Assembly: GCA_012963075.1 (NCBI GenBank)
Contig: DTWI01000246.1
Coordinates: forward strand, 1 to 7,754
DNA length: 7,754 nucleotides
Direction: 5' to 3'
Source of the DNA: Fidelibacterota bacterium
GTDB taxonomy: Bacteria; Marinisomatota; Marinisomatia; Marinisomatales; Marinisomataceae
The notes beneath the pieces are model-generated. The model was given only the letters and a program-made list of their open reading frames with translations, was not told where the DNA came from and made no database searches. The first letter of the stretch is position 1. Every line of letters starts with the position of its first letter. The position numbers were made by a program, and so were the translations under genes. Shown one piece after another: positions 6,843-7,754 of this stretch.

Positions 6843-7754
6843 AAAAATTCTTAACAAACAGATAGCTGATATTAAAAAAGCTGGTACATTTAAAAATGAA
6901 AGAGTAATCCAGACTCCACAAGAAACAGAAATTAATGTCCTAGGAAAATCTGTAATTAATTTTTGTGCCAATAATTATTTAGGATTGTCAAATAACAGCA
7001 TAGTAAAAAAGGCTGCAATCAAGGCAATCGAAGAATGGGGATTTGGATTAAGTTCAGTAAGATTTATTTGTGGCACTCAAACGATACATAAAGATCTAGA
7101 AAAAATAGTAAGTGAATTTCATTCCATGGAAGATGCTATCCTCTATTCTTCATGTTTTGATGCTAATGGTGGTCTTTTTGAAACAATTTTGTCAAAGGAT
7201 GATGCTGTATTTTCTGATGAATTAAATCATGCATCTATTATTGATGGAATACGATTGTGTAAAGCTGAAAAAAATCGATATAGACATTGCGATATGAATC
7301 ACTTGGAAGAATTACTTAAGACATCTAATGGTAGATTAAAACTAATTGCAACAGATGGTGTTTTCAGTATGGATGGAGTTATTGCTCCATTAAAAGATAT
7401 AGTCTTACTTGCAAAAAAATACAATGCATTGGTTATGGTCGATGATTGTCATGCTACTGGCTTCCTTGGAAAACAAGGTCGTGGAAGCGGAGATTACCAT
7501 AATGTTTTAAATAGCATAGATATTATTACATCAACATTCGGAAAGGCACTAGGAGGAGCATCAGGAGGATTTATATGCTCTTCAAAAGAAATAATTGAAA
7601 TATTAAGACAAAAATCTAGGCCTTATTTATTTTCTAATAGTTTAGCACCTCCTTTGGTGGCAGCCTGTATCAAAGTTTTTCAAATTATCTCTGAAAGTCA
7701 TGAATACAAAAATCAATTAGAAGAAAAAACAATGCACTTTAGAAAAGAAATCAA
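6829..7754 (+). CDS. kbl: 2-amino-3-ketobutyrate CoA ligase / glycine C-acetyltransferase (N-terminal 308 residues, cut by window edge)
   Basis: This PLP enzyme splits 2-amino-3-ketobutyrate with CoA into glycine and acetyl-CoA, the second step of threonine breakdown. I translated it from the ATG at 6829. It has the fold-type I alpha-oxoamine synthase layout: INFCANNYLGLS (43-54), GFGLSSVRFICGTQTIHKDLE (71-91), NHAS with His134, DGVFSMDG (176-183), and VDDCHATGF with Asp205 and His208 contacting PLP. The PLP lysine is Lys239 in STFGKALGGASGGF, and SRPYLFSNSL (263-272) follows. The family is about 395-400 residues, so roughly 90 are missing beyond 7754. The start lies inside the end of the dehydrogenase gene (14-nt overlap), indicating coupled translation. 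Related enzymes (serine palmitoyltransferase, 8-amino-7-oxononanoate synthase, 5-aminolevulinate synthase) share the fold, but the neighbour and the CGTQTIHKDLE-type motif favour kbl. Confidence 0.96.
   Translation, partial: MEDIKKILNKQIADIKKAGTFKNERVIQTPQETEINVLGKSVINFCANNYLGLSNNSIVKKAAIKAIEEWGFGLSSVRFICGTQTIHKDLEKIVSEFHSMEDAILYSSCFDANGGLFETILSKDDAVFSDELNHASIIDGIRLCKAEKNRYRHCDMNHLEELLKTSNGRLKLIATDGVFSMDGVIAPLKDIVLLAKKYNALVMVDDCHATGFLGKQGRGSGDYHNVLNSIDIITSTFGKALGGASGGFICSSKEIIEILRQKSRPYLFSNSLAPPLVAACIKVFQIISESHEYKNQLEEKTMHFRKEI

Noticed and set aside
6765..6971. Open frame of 68 codons on the minus strand across the dehydrogenase/kbl junction
   Set aside because: It is antisense to two well-supported overlapping genes and has no recognisable domain.

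Overview
The window is compact, strongly AT-rich bacterial chromosome with the standard genetic code (Trp is read from TGG, and all ten stop codons visible are TAA). It contains twelve genes in two divergent groups. There are no RNA genes, CRISPR arrays, insertion sequences or other mobile elements. The combination of an AtpZ-like gene and a bactofilin directly ahead of atpB, a c subunit with an ARQPEA loop, and a short-chain-type threonine dehydrogenase paired with kbl suggests the FCB group. A low-GC marine lineage such as Marinimicrobia (SAR406) or a Bacteroidota relative would fit, but this is inference from gene content and cannot be settled here.

Minus strand, read from 5771 down to 1: parA, parB, a membrane-anchored M23 (LytM-type) peptidase, a bactofilin, a small AtpZ/AtpI-family membrane protein, then the F-type ATP synthase genes atpB (a), atpE (c), atpF (b), atpH (delta) and atpA (alpha, cut by the window edge). 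All ten genes point the same way. They overlap (11, 14 or 17 nt), abut exactly (TAA directly followed by ATG, twice) or are separated by at most 53 nt. This looks like one long transcription unit, possibly with an internal promoter before atpB.

Plus strand, from 5850 to the right edge: a short-chain-dehydrogenase-type L-threonine 3-dehydrogenase and kbl (2-amino-3-ketobutyrate CoA ligase, cut by the edge), overlapping by 14 nt. Together they convert threonine to glycine and acetyl-CoA. The 78-nt divergent gap between the two groups holds a near-perfect 12-bp-arm inverted repeat that overlaps a possible parA promoter.

Functionally, the minus-strand unit joins chromosome segregation (ParA/ParB), cell-wall remodelling (M23), a cytoskeletal scaffold (bactofilin) and the ATP synthase. 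Every individual family is known. The notable points are the linkage of ParAB, M23 and bactofilin, the dyad in the divergent promoter region, and the uniform TAA-based gene junctions. I see no clearly new system.
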